Notes: generated from the letters alone by a model not told the origin. A stretch of DNA of 64,000 nt from Synechococcus sp. LTW-R (GCF_014217875.1 NZ_CP059060.1:1860001-1924000); one strand, 5' to 3'; numbered from the stretch's first letter, positions 28,071 through 37,709 are shown. Numbers and translations: made by a program.

Positions 28071-28682
28071 TTGACCGCCGCCCCTCAGCAGGACATCCAG
28101 CTGCAGCGCCGCCTTCAGCAGGACAGCATTCAGCTGGCAGGGAAGGTGGTGTACCTCAATCCCTTCCTCTATTGGCGTCGTTTTGACGCCAATACCGACC
28201 GTTGGTTGAGGGAGCCTGGCCAACTGGCGGAAGATCAGATCACGACCAACCGGGTGCGCTTCTATCCCGAGTTGGATTGGGAGCTCCTCAGCGAGAACGA
28301 CCGAGCCGTCAAGGACGGTGCCGTTGAGATGTTCCTGAAGAGCCTCGAGCTGATCAGCACCTTTAACCCTGAGCTCACCCCCGGCCAGCTGCTGGAGGTC
28401 GAGCGGAAGATGGCCGTCACCAAGAAAAAAGCCTTTGAGCGCTGGGTCTCCAAGTCCCTGAAGCGTCGCTTTCAGCAGCAGGCCAGCGAGCGTCGCCGCT
28501 TCGATCGGGAACGCTTGGTCCGTGATTGGAGCGAGTGGATGGTGCTGCCGGTCACCCGCCAGGCCCTACTGCCCCTCTCCGCCCTGATGGTGATCGCGGT
28601 GGGCACGGGTTGGTGGCTGGGGTCCCAGCAGTTCTGCCGTCAGCAGATCGTCCAGCCCGCCATTTCGCGCAGCGCGCTCTAG
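28071..28682 (+). CDS. conserved hypothetical protein with C-terminal membrane helix
   Basis: A 203-residue protein. No ATG fits; TTG 28071 with AGGAG just upstream (28064-28068) is the likely start. The body is charged and helical, with NPFLYWRRFD and RVRFYPELDWELL, and a Lys/Arg-rich segment (KKKAFERWVSKSLKRRFQQQ). A single transmembrane helix near the C-terminus (LSALMVIAVGTGWWLG) probably anchors it. I do not recognise a domain. Confidence 0.75.
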   Translation: MTAAPQQDIQLQRRLQQDSIQLAGKVVYLNPFLYWRRFDANTDRWLREPGQLAEDQITTNRVRFYPELDWELLSENDRAVKDGAVEMFLKSLELISTFNPELTPGQLLEVERKMAVTKKKAFERWVSKSLKRRFQQQASERRRFDRERLVRDWSEWMVLPVTRQALLPLSALMVIAVGTGWWLGSQQFCRQQIVQPAISRSAL

Positions 28683-28736
28683 GTCAGCCAGATCGCTGAT
28701 CAGGCGCCAGACTGAGCGCACTCATTGCCTCGCTTC

Positions 28737-29096
28737 ATGGGCTCCGACCCCCTCGACAGCCTGCGCTTGACCCTGATGCAGGACGTCCTTCCCGTGGGGA
28801 TGGCGGTCGTGGAGCGGGCAAAACGCGGCGGGGCCCGCGATGTGGCGGACGCCTTCTCGAAAGGTCCCGATGGCCTGAGCGCGCTTCGGGAGGAAGGGGA
28901 GGACGCCGCCCGTCAGGTCCGTGAGCGGCTCGATCAGATTCAGCCTGGCCTGGGCAACCCGGTGATGAAGGTGCAGGTGAGCGATGTGCCGGTTGAACCG
29001 GCCCTGGATGCCGGGGAAGAGGAGTTGCAGCTGGCCTTAGCCCGGATCTCTGAGCGGTTGATGTTGCTCGAGCAACGGCTCACAGAAGGGAGCTGA
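28737..29096 (+). CDS. conserved hypothetical protein
   Basis: A 119-residue protein from ATG 28737; an upstream TTG would add 4 residues. The N-terminal half contains VGMAVVERAKRGGARDVADAF and is followed by an acidic region and a C-terminal coiled coil (ARISERLMLLEQRL). It lies 4 bases before the PBP2 gene, so a coupled role at the cell envelope is possible but not shown by its sequence. Confidence 0.72.
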   Translation: MGSDPLDSLRLTLMQDVLPVGMAVVERAKRGGARDVADAFSKGPDGLSALREEGEDAARQVRERLDQIQPGLGNPVMKVQVSDVPVEPALDAGEEELQLALARISERLMLLEQRLTEGS

Positions 29097-29100
29097 ACCC

Positions 29101-30894
29101 TTGGCCATCGCCTCCAATCCCCATCGCAGTGCCGGTCTCCAGCGGCAGCCGGCGATCCTCTTGGGGTTGGTGCTCCTCTTCGCGTCGGCGATGGTGCTGC
29201 GCCTCGGTTGGTTGCAGCTTCTGCACGGCAGTGAGAACCGTGAGCGGGCCGACGAGAACCGCATCCGTTTGCTGGCCCGGAATCCCGTGCGCGGGCGGAT
29301 CCTGGATCGCCATGGCCAGGTCCTGGTCTCCAGTCGTCTGATCTACAGCCTCTATCTGCAACCCAAGGATCTTCCGCAGGGGACCTGGCCCGCCTTGCGG
29401 GATCGGCTCAGCGGCCTGTTGAACATCCCCCAGAAACAACTGGAGCAGCGCAAGCGTCGGGGGCCCGGCAAGCAGGAATACCGGATTGAGCTGGCCAGTG
29501 AACTGACGCCAGAGCAGGTGCTGCGCTTCCGCGAGCAGGCCGGCGACCTCAGGGGGGCACAGGTTGATCTGGACGTGGTGCGCAGCTATCCCCATGGCTC
29601 GCTTGGGGCCCACACCTTGGGCTACACCCAGCCGATCACCGAGCAGGAATACAAGGTTCTGGCGAAGCGGGGCTACAAGATTCGCGACCGCATCGGCCGC
29701 ATCGGAGTGGAGGCCGCCTACGAGAAACACCTGCGCGGCACCTGGGGCGGCCAGATGGTCGAGGTCAACGCCATGGGTGAGATTCAGCGCGTCCTCGGCG
29801 ATCGACCGTCCAAGGCCGGCAAAGATCTGGTGGTCACCTTGGACCTGCCGCTGCAGCGGGCAGCTGAGGCCGCCCTCAAGGGCAAGCCGGGGGGCGCCAT
29901 CGTCGCCCTCAATCCCAGAACGGGGGCGATCCTGGCGCTCGCCAGTCGCCCCACGTTCGATCCCAACTTCTTCTCGAAGACCGTCACCACCCAGCGGGAG
30001 TACGACGCCCTATTTGCGTCGCCCTCGAAACCGCTCTTCAGCCGGGCCATGAATGCCTACGACCCCGGCAGCACCTGGAAGCCGGTGACCGCCTTCGCTG
30101 GGATGGCCTCCGGCAAGTTCCCGCCCAGCACCAAGTTGATGACCCGCGCTTGCATCACCTATGGCGGGCATTGCTTCCCGGACCACAACGGCGCCGGGTT
30201 TGGCTTGATCGGCTACGAGGACGCCCTTCGCTTTTCGAGCAACACCTTCTATTACCAAATTGGCGTTGGGGTGGGCTCGATGCCGCTCTATGACGCCGCC
30301 GTGAAGTTGGGCTTCACGAAGCCCACCGGTATCGAGATCGGCTACGAGGAAAGCACCGGTCTGGTGGGCAACGAACAGTGGGCCGCGAAGGGGCGGACCT
30401 GGGGAAAGCCCGGCACCACCCCCTGGATCCCCGAGGACATGGCGAGCATGTCCATCGGTCAGTCCGTGGTTCAGGTCACCCCCCTGCAGCTGGCTCGGGC
30501 CTATGCCGTCTTTGCCAATGGCGGCTATCTGATCACCCCGCATCTTGTTGATCGCGGTCTGGACTGGACGGCGCCTCCGCGGCGCACCAAGGTGGACATC
30601 AAGCCTTCCACGCTGGCCACAATCAACCTTGGTTTGCGCAAGGTGGTCCAAGAGGGCACCGGCTATGCCATGAACCAAGCGGCGGAGTTGCCTCCCGTCG
30701 CGGGCAAAACGGGCACGGCCGAGGACAGCACGGGAGGACCGGACCACGCCTGGTTTGCCTGCTTTGCCCCCTATCCGAATGGGGAGATCGTCGTGGTTGC
30801 CTTCGCCCAGAACACCCCGGGGGGTGGTTCAGTGCACGCGCTGCCGATGGCCCGTCAGGTGCTGCAGGTTTGGGCTCAACAACGCAGCCGCTAG
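29101..30894 (+). CDS. mrdA: penicillin-binding protein 2, peptidoglycan transpeptidase
   Basis: A 597-residue class B PBP. An N-terminal membrane anchor (about 15-38) precedes the pedestal domain with RGRILDRHG. The transpeptidase domain has all three active-site motifs: STWK with Ser324, SSN at 379-381, and KTGT from Lys536. Class B PBPs of this length and with this RNPVRGRILDR segment crosslink wall during elongation (PBP2/MrdA); the septal paralog FtsI cannot be excluded by eye but fits less well. Start is TTG 29101. It overlaps the convergent sqdX stop by 4 bases. Confidence 0.9.
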   Translation: MAIASNPHRSAGLQRQPAILLGLVLLFASAMVLRLGWLQLLHGSENRERADENRIRLLARNPVRGRILDRHGQVLVSSRLIYSLYLQPKDLPQGTWPALRDRLSGLLNIPQKQLEQRKRRGPGKQEYRIELASELTPEQVLRFREQAGDLRGAQVDLDVVRSYPHGSLGAHTLGYTQPITEQEYKVLAKRGYKIRDRIGRIGVEAAYEKHLRGTWGGQMVEVNAMGEIQRVLGDRPSKAGKDLVVTLDLPLQRAAEAALKGKPGGAIVALNPRTGAILALASRPTFDPNFFSKTVTTQREYDALFASPSKPLFSRAMNAYDPGSTWKPVTAFAGMASGKFPPSTKLMTRACITYGGHCFPDHNGAGFGLIGYEDALRFSSNTFYYQIGVGVGSMPLYDAAVKLGFTKPTGIEIGYEESTGLVGNEQWAAKGRTWGKPGTTPWIPEDMASMSIGQSVVQVTPLQLARAYAVFANGGYLITPHLVDRGLDWTAPPRRTKVDIKPSTLATINLGLRKVVQEGTGYAMNQAAELPPVAGKTGTAEDSTGGPDHAWFACFAPYPNGEIVVVAFAQNTPGGGSVHALPMARQVLQVWAQQRSR

Positions 30895-32036
30895 ACCAGG
30901 CTCTGGGCTGGGGCTTGCAGCACTTGCCGGTAGAAGCCGCGCAGTTGCTCGGTCGCTCCTGCCCAGCCCCAACGCTCGGCTTCCTCTCGGGCATTCCGGC
31001 GCAGTTGCTCGCGCTCTCCGGGATCGCCGAGTAGCCGTTGGGTAGCCGCGGTCAGGCTTCCGGCACCGCCATCGGCTCCATCGGGTTCATAGAGACAGCC
31101 GTTGACCCCATCGCTGACGATGTCGGGGATGCCGCCCCGGTTGGCGCCCACCACCGGGCAGCCCGCCGCCATGGCCTCGAGCAGGACCAAGCCCAGGGTC
31201 TCGGTGCTGCTGGGGAAGAGGAAGGCATCGGCGCTGGCATAGGCACTGGCGAGCTCCTCGCCGGCCAGGTACCCCACGAAATTCGTCGCACTGCCGGCGA
31301 ACAGGGTCTCGAGCTGTTGGCGGTAGGGGCCATCGCCCACCAGCGCCAAGCGGGCATCGGGCATGGCGTCCAGCACCGGGCGGATGCGCTCGATCTGTTT
31401 TTCGGCGGAGAGGCGACCGATGTAGAGCAGCAGCTTGCCGGTGTCGCTCTGACCCGCCAACAGCCGCTCGCGCATGGCCTGGCTGCGGAGCTCCGGGCGG
31501 AACAGGTCCGTGTCGACGCCCCGCTGCCAAAGATCGGTGTGTTGGATTCCCTTCTCGCTCAGCTCGGCCACCATCGCCGTGGAGGTGCAGAGGTTCAGCT
31601 GCGCCTGGTTGTGGGCCATCTTCAGCAGTTCCCACAGCACCGGCTCAAGCATCCCGAGGCCGTAGTGCTCCAAGTACTTGGGCAGGTGGGTGTGATAGCT
31701 GGCTACCAGGGGATAGCCCTTGGTCTTCGCCAACCAGATCCCCCCCAAGCCCAGGACGGCGGGGTTGACCACGTGCACCAAGTCAGGGCCAAAGACCTCG
31801 AGTGCGTCGGAGACCGACGGGCGCGGGAGCGCCAGCTTGAGTTCCGGATAGAGGGGCAGGGGCATGGCCGGAACGCCCACCACCTGTGCGCCCATGTAGC
31901 TCTCGGGTGCCCCCTCGGGGCAGAAAATCATCACCTCATCACCGGCCGCCACCAGGTGCTGCACCGTTTTGGTGAGTCGGGTGACGATCCCATCAACCTT
32001 CGGCAGGAAGGTCTCGGTGAAGAGGGCGATTTTCAA
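30891..32036 (-). CDS. sqdX: sulfolipid (SQDG) synthase glycosyltransferase SqdX
   Basis: A 381-residue GT4-family, GT-B fold glycosyltransferase. The start TTG 32036 gives MKIALFTETFLPKVDG, typical of SqdX/SQD2. YIGRLSAEKQI marks the donor domain and FPSSTETLGLVLLEAMA the nucleotide-sugar binding E-x7-E region. It transfers sulfoquinovose from UDP-sulfoquinovose to diacylglycerol at the membrane, giving the thylakoid lipid SQDG. The identity is supported by sqdB located 5 bases upstream in the same operon. Confidence 0.93.
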   Translation of the reverse strand: MKIALFTETFLPKVDGIVTRLTKTVQHLVAAGDEVMIFCPEGAPESYMGAQVVGVPAMPLPLYPELKLALPRPSVSDALEVFGPDLVHVVNPAVLGLGGIWLAKTKGYPLVASYHTHLPKYLEHYGLGMLEPVLWELLKMAHNQAQLNLCTSTAMVAELSEKGIQHTDLWQRGVDTDLFRPELRSQAMRERLLAGQSDTGKLLLYIGRLSAEKQIERIRPVLDAMPDARLALVGDGPYRQQLETLFAGSATNFVGYLAGEELASAYASADAFLFPSSTETLGLVLLEAMAAGCPVVGANRGGIPDIVSDGVNGCLYEPDGADGGAGSLTAATQRLLGDPGEREQLRRNAREEAERWGWAGATEQLRGFYRQVLQAPAQSLV

Positions 32037-32041
32037 GGCAA

Positions 32042-33235
32042 TCAGGCCGCCTTAATGGCTTGCTCCTGGGTTTTGGTCCAGGCCGAGGTGCAGAGGATGC
32101 GGTTGCGGTCGCAGCGGTCCGCGTAGCGGGTGGCGATCTCCACCACTTCCTTCAGCAGACCGTCATCGAGGGTGGTGGGGTTGAGGCCCAGCTCGATGAA
32201 GCAGCGGTTGTCGACGATCAGATCGTTCTCCACCGCCTCGTTGCGAGGGTTGGGGAGGTTGTTGACCTGGGCACCGGTCAGGGCGGCGACCTTCTTGGCC
32301 AGTTCTCCCACCTGATGGCTCTCGGTCATCTGGTTGAAGATCTTGACCCGCTCGCCCTTGGTGGGGGGGTTCTCCAGGGCCAGCTGGACGCACTTCACCG
32401 AGTCACGGATGTGGATGAAGGCGCGGGTTTGGCCGCCCGTGCCGTGCACGGTCAGGGGGTAGCCGATGGCCGCTTGCATCAGGAAGCGGTTCAGAACCGT
32501 GCCGTAGTCGCCGTCGTAGTCGAAGCGGTTCGTCAGGCGAGGGTCACGGTCGGTGGCATCGGTGTTGGTGCCCCAGACGATGCCCTGATGCAGGTCGGTG
32601 ATGCGGACCTGGTCGTTCTTGTTGTAGTAGAGGAAGAGGAGCTGATCCAGCGTCTTGGTCATGTGATAGACGCTGCCCGGGCTCGCCGGGTGGAGGATCT
32701 CCTCTTCGAAACGGCTGCCGTCGGGCTGGGGAACCTCAACCTTGAGGTAACCCTCGGGGATCGTGGCGCCTCGGTGGGAGCCATAGCCGTACACGCCCAT
32801 GGTGCCAAGGTGCACCACGTGGCAATCCAGGCCGCTCTCGACGATGGCCGCCAACAGGTTGTGGGTGCCGTTGACGTTGTTGTCGACGGTGTAGCGCTTG
32901 GTGGCGCTGCTCTTCATCGAGTAGGGGGCGGCCCGCTGCTCGGCAAAGTGCACGACCGAGTCAGGGCGCTCAGCGACCAGCAGGTCAACTAACCGCTGAT
33001 ATTCGTGGGCGATGTCCATGTGCACGAAGCGCATGGGCTTGCCGCCGATTTCTTCCCAGGCCTTCAGGCGCTCGCCAATGCTGGAGATGGGAGTCAGGGA
33101 CTCCACCTCTAAATCAATATCAATCTTGCGGCGGCTCAGGTTGTCGACGATGACCACCTCGTGGCCCTGGTCGGCCAGGTTCACGGCACACGGCCAGCCA
33201 CAGAAGCCGTCACCGCCGAGAACGAAAACCTTCAC
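32042..33235 (-). CDS. sqdB: UDP-sulfoquinovose synthase SqdB
   Basis: A 397-residue extended SDR. GGDGFCGWP (about 7-15) is the characteristic SqdB variant of the nucleotide motif, followed by DNLSRR (31-36). The active-site region has TMGVYGYGS and a Tyr-x3-Lys (YHMTK). It makes UDP-sulfoquinovose from UDP-glucose and sulfite. Start GTG 33235. Together with sqdX it forms the complete dedicated SQDG pathway. A 56-base gap separates it from the Psb34-like gene upstream. Confidence 0.95.
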   Translation of the reverse strand: MKVFVLGGDGFCGWPCAVNLADQGHEVVIVDNLSRRKIDIDLEVESLTPISSIGERLKAWEEIGGKPMRFVHMDIAHEYQRLVDLLVAERPDSVVHFAEQRAAPYSMKSSATKRYTVDNNVNGTHNLLAAIVESGLDCHVVHLGTMGVYGYGSHRGATIPEGYLKVEVPQPDGSRFEEEILHPASPGSVYHMTKTLDQLLFLYYNKNDQVRITDLHQGIVWGTNTDATDRDPRLTNRFDYDGDYGTVLNRFLMQAAIGYPLTVHGTGGQTRAFIHIRDSVKCVQLALENPPTKGERVKIFNQMTESHQVGELAKKVAALTGAQVNNLPNPRNEAVENDLIVDNRCFIELGLNPTTLDDGLLKEVVEIATRYADRCDRNRILCTSAWTKTQEQAIKAA

Positions 33236-33291
33236 CGCTGGACTCCTGCTGAACGAGCACTTGCTCCGTCAGGGCAAGCTACTACAGGGAT

Positions 33292-33459
33292 TCAGCTGAT
33301 TCCTACCGTAACGGCCATCATCAGGACCACCAGCAGCGCGCCGCCGATTAGGAGCACTTTGCTGTTGGCGCCACGGGCTTCTCCGGCCTCGATCACCTCC
33401 ATCCGGGGTTCTTTGGCAAAGGCATTCAGCCGGCCGCCGTCCTCTTCTGTGACCTGCAT
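33292..33459 (-). CDS. Psb34/ssl1498-family light-harvesting-like protein
   Basis: A 55-residue protein from ATG 33459. The N-terminal soluble part reads TEEDGGRLNAFAKEPRMEV, close to the (T)xE-GG-LNNFAxEPxM pattern of the ssl1498/Psb34 family. One C-terminal transmembrane helix follows (VLLIGGALLVVLMMAVTVG). Psb34 binds a photosystem II assembly intermediate near CP47 in studied cyanobacteria. Psb34 itself is HLIP-related but lacks chlorophyll-binding residues; none are seen here. It is read in the same direction as sqdB-sqdX 56 bases downstream, which may link SQDG supply with photosystem assembly (inference). Recognition is by motif only. Confidence 0.78.
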   Translation of the reverse strand: MQVTEEDGGRLNAFAKEPRMEVIEAGEARGANSKVLLIGGALLVVLMMAVTVGIS

Positions 33460-33528
33460 CGCCGTGGCACGTGGTTCAGGCGACAGTAAGGACGAAGTGG
33501 CGGATTGAATCGTCGCTGTGCGGAAGCT

Positions 33529-34341
33529 TTATGTGCCGACGCGTCCGCCCGTCGGGGAACTGGGGCTGGCTTCGCCACGCACGGGGAGACGGCCGGCGTG
33601 GAAGGCGGTGCGTCCGGCTTCACAGGCCATGGCCATCGCCCGCGCCATGGCCGCTGGATTCCCTGCCAGGGCGATGGCGCTGTTGATGAGCAGTGCATCG
33701 GCACCCATCTCCATGGCCTGGGCGGCTTCGCTGGGGACCCCCAAGCCCGCATCCACAACCACGGGAACGGAGGCGTTCTCAATGATTAGAGCGATGTTGG
33801 CCGCATTGCGGATCCCTTGCCCAGAGCCGATGGGGGAGCCCAGGGGCATCACGGTGGCGCAGCCGGCTTCCTCAAGGCGCTTGGCCAGAAGAGGATCGGC
33901 ATTGATGTAAGGCAGCACGGTGAAGCCTTCTTTCACCAGCTGTTCTGCCGCTTCCAAGGTTCCGATCGGATCGGGCAGGAGGTGCTTCGAATCCGGGATC
34001 ACCTCGAGTTTCACGAAGGTGTTGTCCTCCTGACCCGCCAATTTCGCCAGTTCGCGCCCCAGCCGGGCGACACGGATGGCTTCTTCTGCTGTGGCGCAGC
34101 CAGCGGTGTTGGGCAGCATCCAGATGCGGCTCCAATCCACGGCTTCCATCAGGCCTTCATGGCCTGCGGCCTGGGACTGCACCCGCCGAACCGCCACGGT
34201 CACGATCTCGCAGGCACTGGATTCCAGGCTGGCCTGCATCGCTTCCAGGCTGGGATATTTGCCCGTGCCCGTCATCAAGCGGCTGCGGAAGCGTCGACCG
34301 CCGATGATCAGGTCGTCAGCGTGCAGCGGCTCTGCAGACAA
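33529..34341 (-). CDS. thiG: thiazole synthase ThiG
   Basis: A TIM-barrel enzyme that forms the thiazole phosphate of thiamine. [23 protein letters not shown] (substrate-binding region), LPNTAGC, VKLEVI with the probable Schiff-base Lys, [12 protein letters not shown] and [23 protein letters not shown] are all ThiG signatures. The frame is open far upstream without an ATG. TTG 34341 gives 270 residues and the usual short leader before [10 protein letters not shown], so I use it. The divergent gene at 34433 supports a start downstream of there. Confidence 0.92.
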   Translation of the reverse strand: MSAEPLHADDLIIGGRRFRSRLMTGTGKYPSLEAMQASLESSACEIVTVAVRRVQSQAAGHEGLMEAVDWSRIWMLPNTAGCATAEEAIRVARLGRELAKLAGQEDNTFVKLEVIPDSKHLLPDPIGTLEAAEQLVKEGFTVLPYINADPLLAKRLEEAGCATVMPLGSPIGSGQGIRNAANIALIIENASVPVVVDAGLGVPSEAAQAMEMGADALLINSAIALAGNPAAMARAMAMACEAGRTAFHAGRLPVRGEASPSSPTGGRVGT

Positions 34342-34432
34342 GGGGATCCGATCAGCTGTGCTGAGACCGTACTGCGCAGCCCTGTCGTTTTCAGCCTTGA
34401 TCTTTAACGTGGGGCCACTTGATGGCGCCACC

Positions 34433-34936
34433 GTGATTCCGTTGCTGTTGGCTGCGCTTCCGCTGTCCACCGAGCCTGTCGCTCCCAGCCAGAGCACCCC
34501 GCTGCAGGAAAACTTCGGCATGGCGGCCACCGTGCGCCAATTCGATCCCTTGGCGCGTGCGCAGCAACTGGTGCAGGACCTGCCTCGGTCTTGGTCCGGG
34601 AGCTACACCCCCTTTGGTCCCGGTGAAGCGGCCAATGTCCGACTGACCCTCTCGTCTCTCAAGGCCCTTGGCCAGATGGTGGATGTACGGGGGGAGATCA
34701 CCCTCGGATCCACCACGATTCCCGTGCAGGGCAACTTGAACGCCGCCTCCGACCAACTGGATTTGCTGCTGCTGGGCGATTACCCCGGCTCTGATCTTCA
34801 GAGCGGCGGCTACTTCAATGGCCTTCAGGGTTTCACGCTGGTTGGCTGGTCGGCTCCTCGACTGACCAACCCCGGTGGACAGCTGGTGATGACTCCCGAC
34901 ACCACCGCAGCTCCGGCGATTCGCGGTTTTTGGTGA
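34433..34936 (+). CDS. secreted hypothetical protein
   Basis: About 167 residues from GTG 34433, which gives a hydrophobic start ([14 protein letters not shown]) able to act as a signal peptide; ATG 34520 would give an unanchored 138-residue form. The mature part has [29 protein letters not shown] and VPVQGNL-like beta strands, suggesting a small beta-rich domain. It ends one base from the convergent Ycf37-like gene. No family is recognised with confidence. Confidence 0.62.
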   Translation: MIPLLLAALPLSTEPVAPSQSTPLQENFGMAATVRQFDPLARAQQLVQDLPRSWSGSYTPFGPGEAANVRLTLSSLKALGQMVDVRGEITLGSTTIPVQGNLNAASDQLDLLLLGDYPGSDLQSGGYFNGLQGFTLVGWSAPRLTNPGGQLVMTPDTTAAPAIRGFW

Positions 34937-34937
34937 C

Positions 34938-35459
34938 CTAGGCGGCGGTGCGTTCCAGACGCTTGAGCCGTCGCTTGGCCGTCTTGTTGGAAGCATCGAG
35001 TTCCAGGACCTTCGCGTAGGTCTCCATGGCTTCGTCGCTTTTCTGCTGTTTCTCCAGCGCAAACGCCAGGTTGTTGAGGGCGACGGGGTAGTCCGACTTC
35101 GCCCGCAGGGCAGCGCGGTAGTGCTTGATGGCGCCGTTGTAGTTGCTTTGGGCCGCAAGGGCGAAGCCCAGGGCGTTCTCGATTAAGGCCTGGGCCTCGC
35201 TTGGCTCACCGCTGGCGCGTTTGGCGGCCAACTTCAAATTTTCAGTGGCCTGGCCATAGAGGCGCTTCCGCAGCTGGACGGAGGCCAGTTCGTAGAGATC
35301 GCCGGCACTCTTCTCGCTTCCCTTCGCTTGGGCTTCGAGTCGCGCGAGGGCGGATTCGTCGCGGCGGACCCGCAGGATCTGACGGGCAACCAGGACCGAG
35401 GCGGTGCCTAGCAACAACAAAAGCCCGACTAGGTAGGCCTGTGGGAGTGAAACATCCAT
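34938..35459 (-). CDS. Ycf37-like TPR protein, probable photosystem I assembly factor
   Basis: A 173-residue protein with one N-terminal transmembrane helix (AYLVGLLLLLGTASVLVA, about 8-25), then a basic stretch and TPR-type helix pairs. The clearest repeat is ALNNLAFALEKQQKSDEAMETYAKVLELDASN near 130-160. A preceding pair contains IENALGFALAAQSNYNGAIKHYRAAL. This layout matches cyanobacterial and algal Ycf37, which helps photosystem I accumulation. TPR proteins are easily confused, so the name is tentative. Confidence 0.72.
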   Translation of the reverse strand: MDVSLPQAYLVGLLLLLGTASVLVARQILRVRRDESALARLEAQAKGSEKSAGDLYELASVQLRKRLYGQATENLKLAAKRASGEPSEAQALIENALGFALAAQSNYNGAIKHYRAALRAKSDYPVALNNLAFALEKQQKSDEAMETYAKVLELDASNKTAKRRLKRLERTAA

Positions 35460-35499
35460 GGACCGACCGGGTTGGGCTTAGTTGTGATTGAAGGGGCGA

Positions 35500-35847
35500 T
35501 CAGCTCTTGGCGGCGCCCACGACAGTGGCGAAGCTGGTGGGATCCAGCACAGCCAGCTGGGCCAGCATCTTGCGGTTCAGCTGCACGTCAGCCTTCTTGA
35601 GGCCACCGATCAGACGGCTGTAGCTCACGCCGTTCAGGCGAGCAGCGGCGTTGATACGGGCGATCCAGAGACGACGGAAGTCGCGCTTACGGCGGCGACG
35701 GTCGCGGTAGGCGTTGCAGAGCGCCTTCATCACCCGCTGATTGGCGGTCCGGAACAGGGTGCCGTTGCCACCGCGGAAGCCACGCGCCAGGCGAAGGATC
35801 TTGTTGCGGCGTTTGCGGGCGACGTTGCCCCTCTTAACGCGGGCCAT
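35500..35847 (-). CDS. rplT: 50S ribosomal protein L20
   Basis: A 115-residue L20, a very basic N-terminal helix followed by a globular domain. [14 protein letters not shown] at the start, [22 protein letters not shown] and the C-terminal region are conserved. It binds 23S rRNA early in assembly and in many bacteria represses its own operon. It lies 45 bases behind rpmI on the same strand; infC is not next to them here. Confidence 0.98.
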   Translation of the reverse strand: MARVKRGNVARKRRNKILRLARGFRGGNGTLFRTANQRVMKALCNAYRDRRRRKRDFRRLWIARINAAARLNGVSYSRLIGGLKKADVQLNRKMLAQLAVLDPTSFATVVGAAKS

Positions 35848-35892
35848 GAATGGTTCTCAGTAAGTGTTGAAACAGCTAGGGAAGTGAAGCGA

Positions 35893-36090
35893 TCAGCTGT
35901 AGGGGAGCATCGCCTTCACATTGTCCGCGTCGCGCTCGTCGACCACGGCCATGGTGCCGAGGAAGCGCTTGCGCTTAGGGCTCTTGTGATCGAGCAGGTG
36001 GTTGCGGAAAGCGTGGCGGCGCATGAACTTCCCGCTGCCGGTCGCTTTGAACCGCTTGGCGGCTGCTTTGCGGGTCTTGAGCTTCGGCAT
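35893..36090 (-). CDS. rpmI: 50S ribosomal protein L35
   Basis: A 65-residue L35: [40 protein letters not shown] and a short tail, all typical. Start ATG 36090. It is transcribed with rplT. The divergent SpoIID-like gene starts 92 bases away, so both promoters must lie in that space. Confidence 0.98.
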   Translation of the reverse strand: MPKLKTRKAAAKRFKATGSGKFMRRHAFRNHLLDHKSPKRKRFLGTMAVVDERDADNVKAMLPYS

Positions 36091-36182
36091 TGTCTACGCG
36101 CTCGTGCACAAACGATGAGAGTAAGACTTCAGAGTGCCTTCCGCCAACTCCCCCTAGGGTTTGTCCTGGATCAAGCCCGGTC

Positions 36183-37685
36183 ATGCTGCGTTCCCTTACG
36201 GCGGCACTCGCCGCGTCCTGTCTGCTGGCCGGATGCCAAGGAACGGATGCCCAGGCCCTGACCCACCGGCCCGTGCCGGCACCGCCGGCCGTTGACGGAG
36301 CCCAGCCCGTGCTCTGGGTGGCCCTTGAGGACCATTTGGGGAAAGCACCGCTGCAATTGGTGGCCGCCGGCTCGGCGCTGGAGCTCAGCGATGCGACCGG
36401 GACGTTGGGCCGTGCTCAGCGGTTCTCCTTCCGTTGGAGAGCTCAGCCCTTGCCTGAGCCGATGACCGTTCGCCGTCGGGTCTTGGGGCCGTTCTCCAGT
36501 TTTGAGACAGCGGAGCAGGCCGCTTTGGCCTGGCGGCGTCTGGGGGCGAATGCTGTCGTGGCTCACCCCGGTGAGTGGGAGGTCTGGGCCGCTCCTGAGA
36601 AGCCTGCGCCAGCGGAGTACAGCTCGAAGCTGGAAGAACAGGTCATCAGCGAGGTCTTGTCCTTGCAGGTGCAACGGCCGGAGGGTTGGAGGACGCTCCA
36701 GGCACCGGTCCGGATTGAGGCCCCCGGCGGTCTGCGCTGGGAGGGCGGGGTGTTTCAGGGCCCGTTCCGGCTGCAGCCGGATGCCTACGGGAGCTGGACG
36801 CTGGTGGAGCAGGTGCCACTCGAGCGCTATCTCCAGGGCGTCGTTCCCCATGAGATTGGGGCGGGCGCGCCGGCGGCGGCCCTGGCGGCCCAAGCGGTCT
36901 TGGCCCGCACCTGGGCCCTGGGCAACCAGCACCGCTTTGCCCTGGATGGGTACCACCTCTGCTCTGACACCCAATGTCAGGTCTACAGCGATCCACGCCT
37001 GGCTCGCTCAGGGGTCAAAGCGGCGATTCGAGCGACGCAGGGGCAGGTGTTGGCCTGGCAGGGGGAGCCGATCCATGCCGTCTATCACGCCAGCAACGGT
37101 GGGGTGAGTGCCAACGAGGACGAAGCCTGGTCCCTGCCAGATCTGCCCTATTTGGAGCCCGCCTTTGACCGGGCGGGGGGAGCGCCGCAGGGGTTGGCCC
37201 TACCGCTGAGCCAGCGCCAGCAGGTGCGCGCGGTGTTGGCCGCGACCGCTGGGGTCTATGGCCAGAACCACCCCTACTTCCGTTGGCGGCGGGTCTTGGG
37301 GCAAGAGACCTTTGCCCGTGCCCTGGGTTCCGGCGCCGCGGCCGTTGGATCGCCGGTGCAACCGGTTGTGCTGGAACGGGGCCCCAGTGGCCGCGTGGTC
37401 CGCTTGGCCCTGCGCGGTCCCTTGGGGGAGCGGGTGCTCGTCCGTGATGCCATTCGCCGCACCCTGCGGCGCTTACCGAGCACCTTGTTTGTGATCGAAC
37501 CGGCCGGCTCCGGCCTGTGGCGCTTTGAAGGGGGCGGATTTGGCCATGGCGCTGGCCTGTCCCAGGCCGGCGCCATCGATCTCGGGGGGCGCGGTTGGAC
37601 CGTGCAGCAGATCCTGCGGCACTACTACCCCGGAACGGAGTTGGTTCCGCTGCCGTCCTTAGGGACAACGAAGGGGGGCTCTTAG
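36183..37685 (+). CDS. SpoIID/LytB-domain protein, probable envelope lipoprotein
   Basis: About 500 residues from ATG 36183. The N-terminus RSLTAALAASCLLAGCQ is a lipoprotein signal with LAGC. A SPOR-like or extra N-terminal region follows, then the SpoIID domain: VPLERYLQGVVPHEIGAGAP, AQAVLARTWAL, SDTQCQVY and HASNGGVSANEDEAW. GGGFGHGAGLSQAGA closes it. In Bacillus, SpoIID is a lytic transglycosylase acting on stem-peptide-free glycan; cyanobacterial relatives probably remodel wall, which is inference. The downstream glycosyltransferase is on the same strand 24 bases away. Confidence 0.9.
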   Translation: MLRSLTAALAASCLLAGCQGTDAQALTHRPVPAPPAVDGAQPVLWVALEDHLGKAPLQLVAAGSALELSDATGTLGRAQRFSFRWRAQPLPEPMTVRRRVLGPFSSFETAEQAALAWRRLGANAVVAHPGEWEVWAAPEKPAPAEYSSKLEEQVISEVLSLQVQRPEGWRTLQAPVRIEAPGGLRWEGGVFQGPFRLQPDAYGSWTLVEQVPLERYLQGVVPHEIGAGAPAAALAAQAVLARTWALGNQHRFALDGYHLCSDTQCQVYSDPRLARSGVKAAIRATQGQVLAWQGEPIHAVYHASNGGVSANEDEAWSLPDLPYLEPAFDRAGGAPQGLALPLSQRQQVRAVLAATAGVYGQNHPYFRWRRVLGQETFARALGSGAAAVGSPVQPVVLERGPSGRVVRLALRGPLGERVLVRDAIRRTLRRLPSTLFVIEPAGSGLWRFEGGGFGHGAGLSQAGAIDLGGRGWTVQQILRHYYPGTELVPLPSLGTTKGGS

Positions 37686-37709
37686 AGTCCAGTCATCCTT
37701 GGGATCGCC

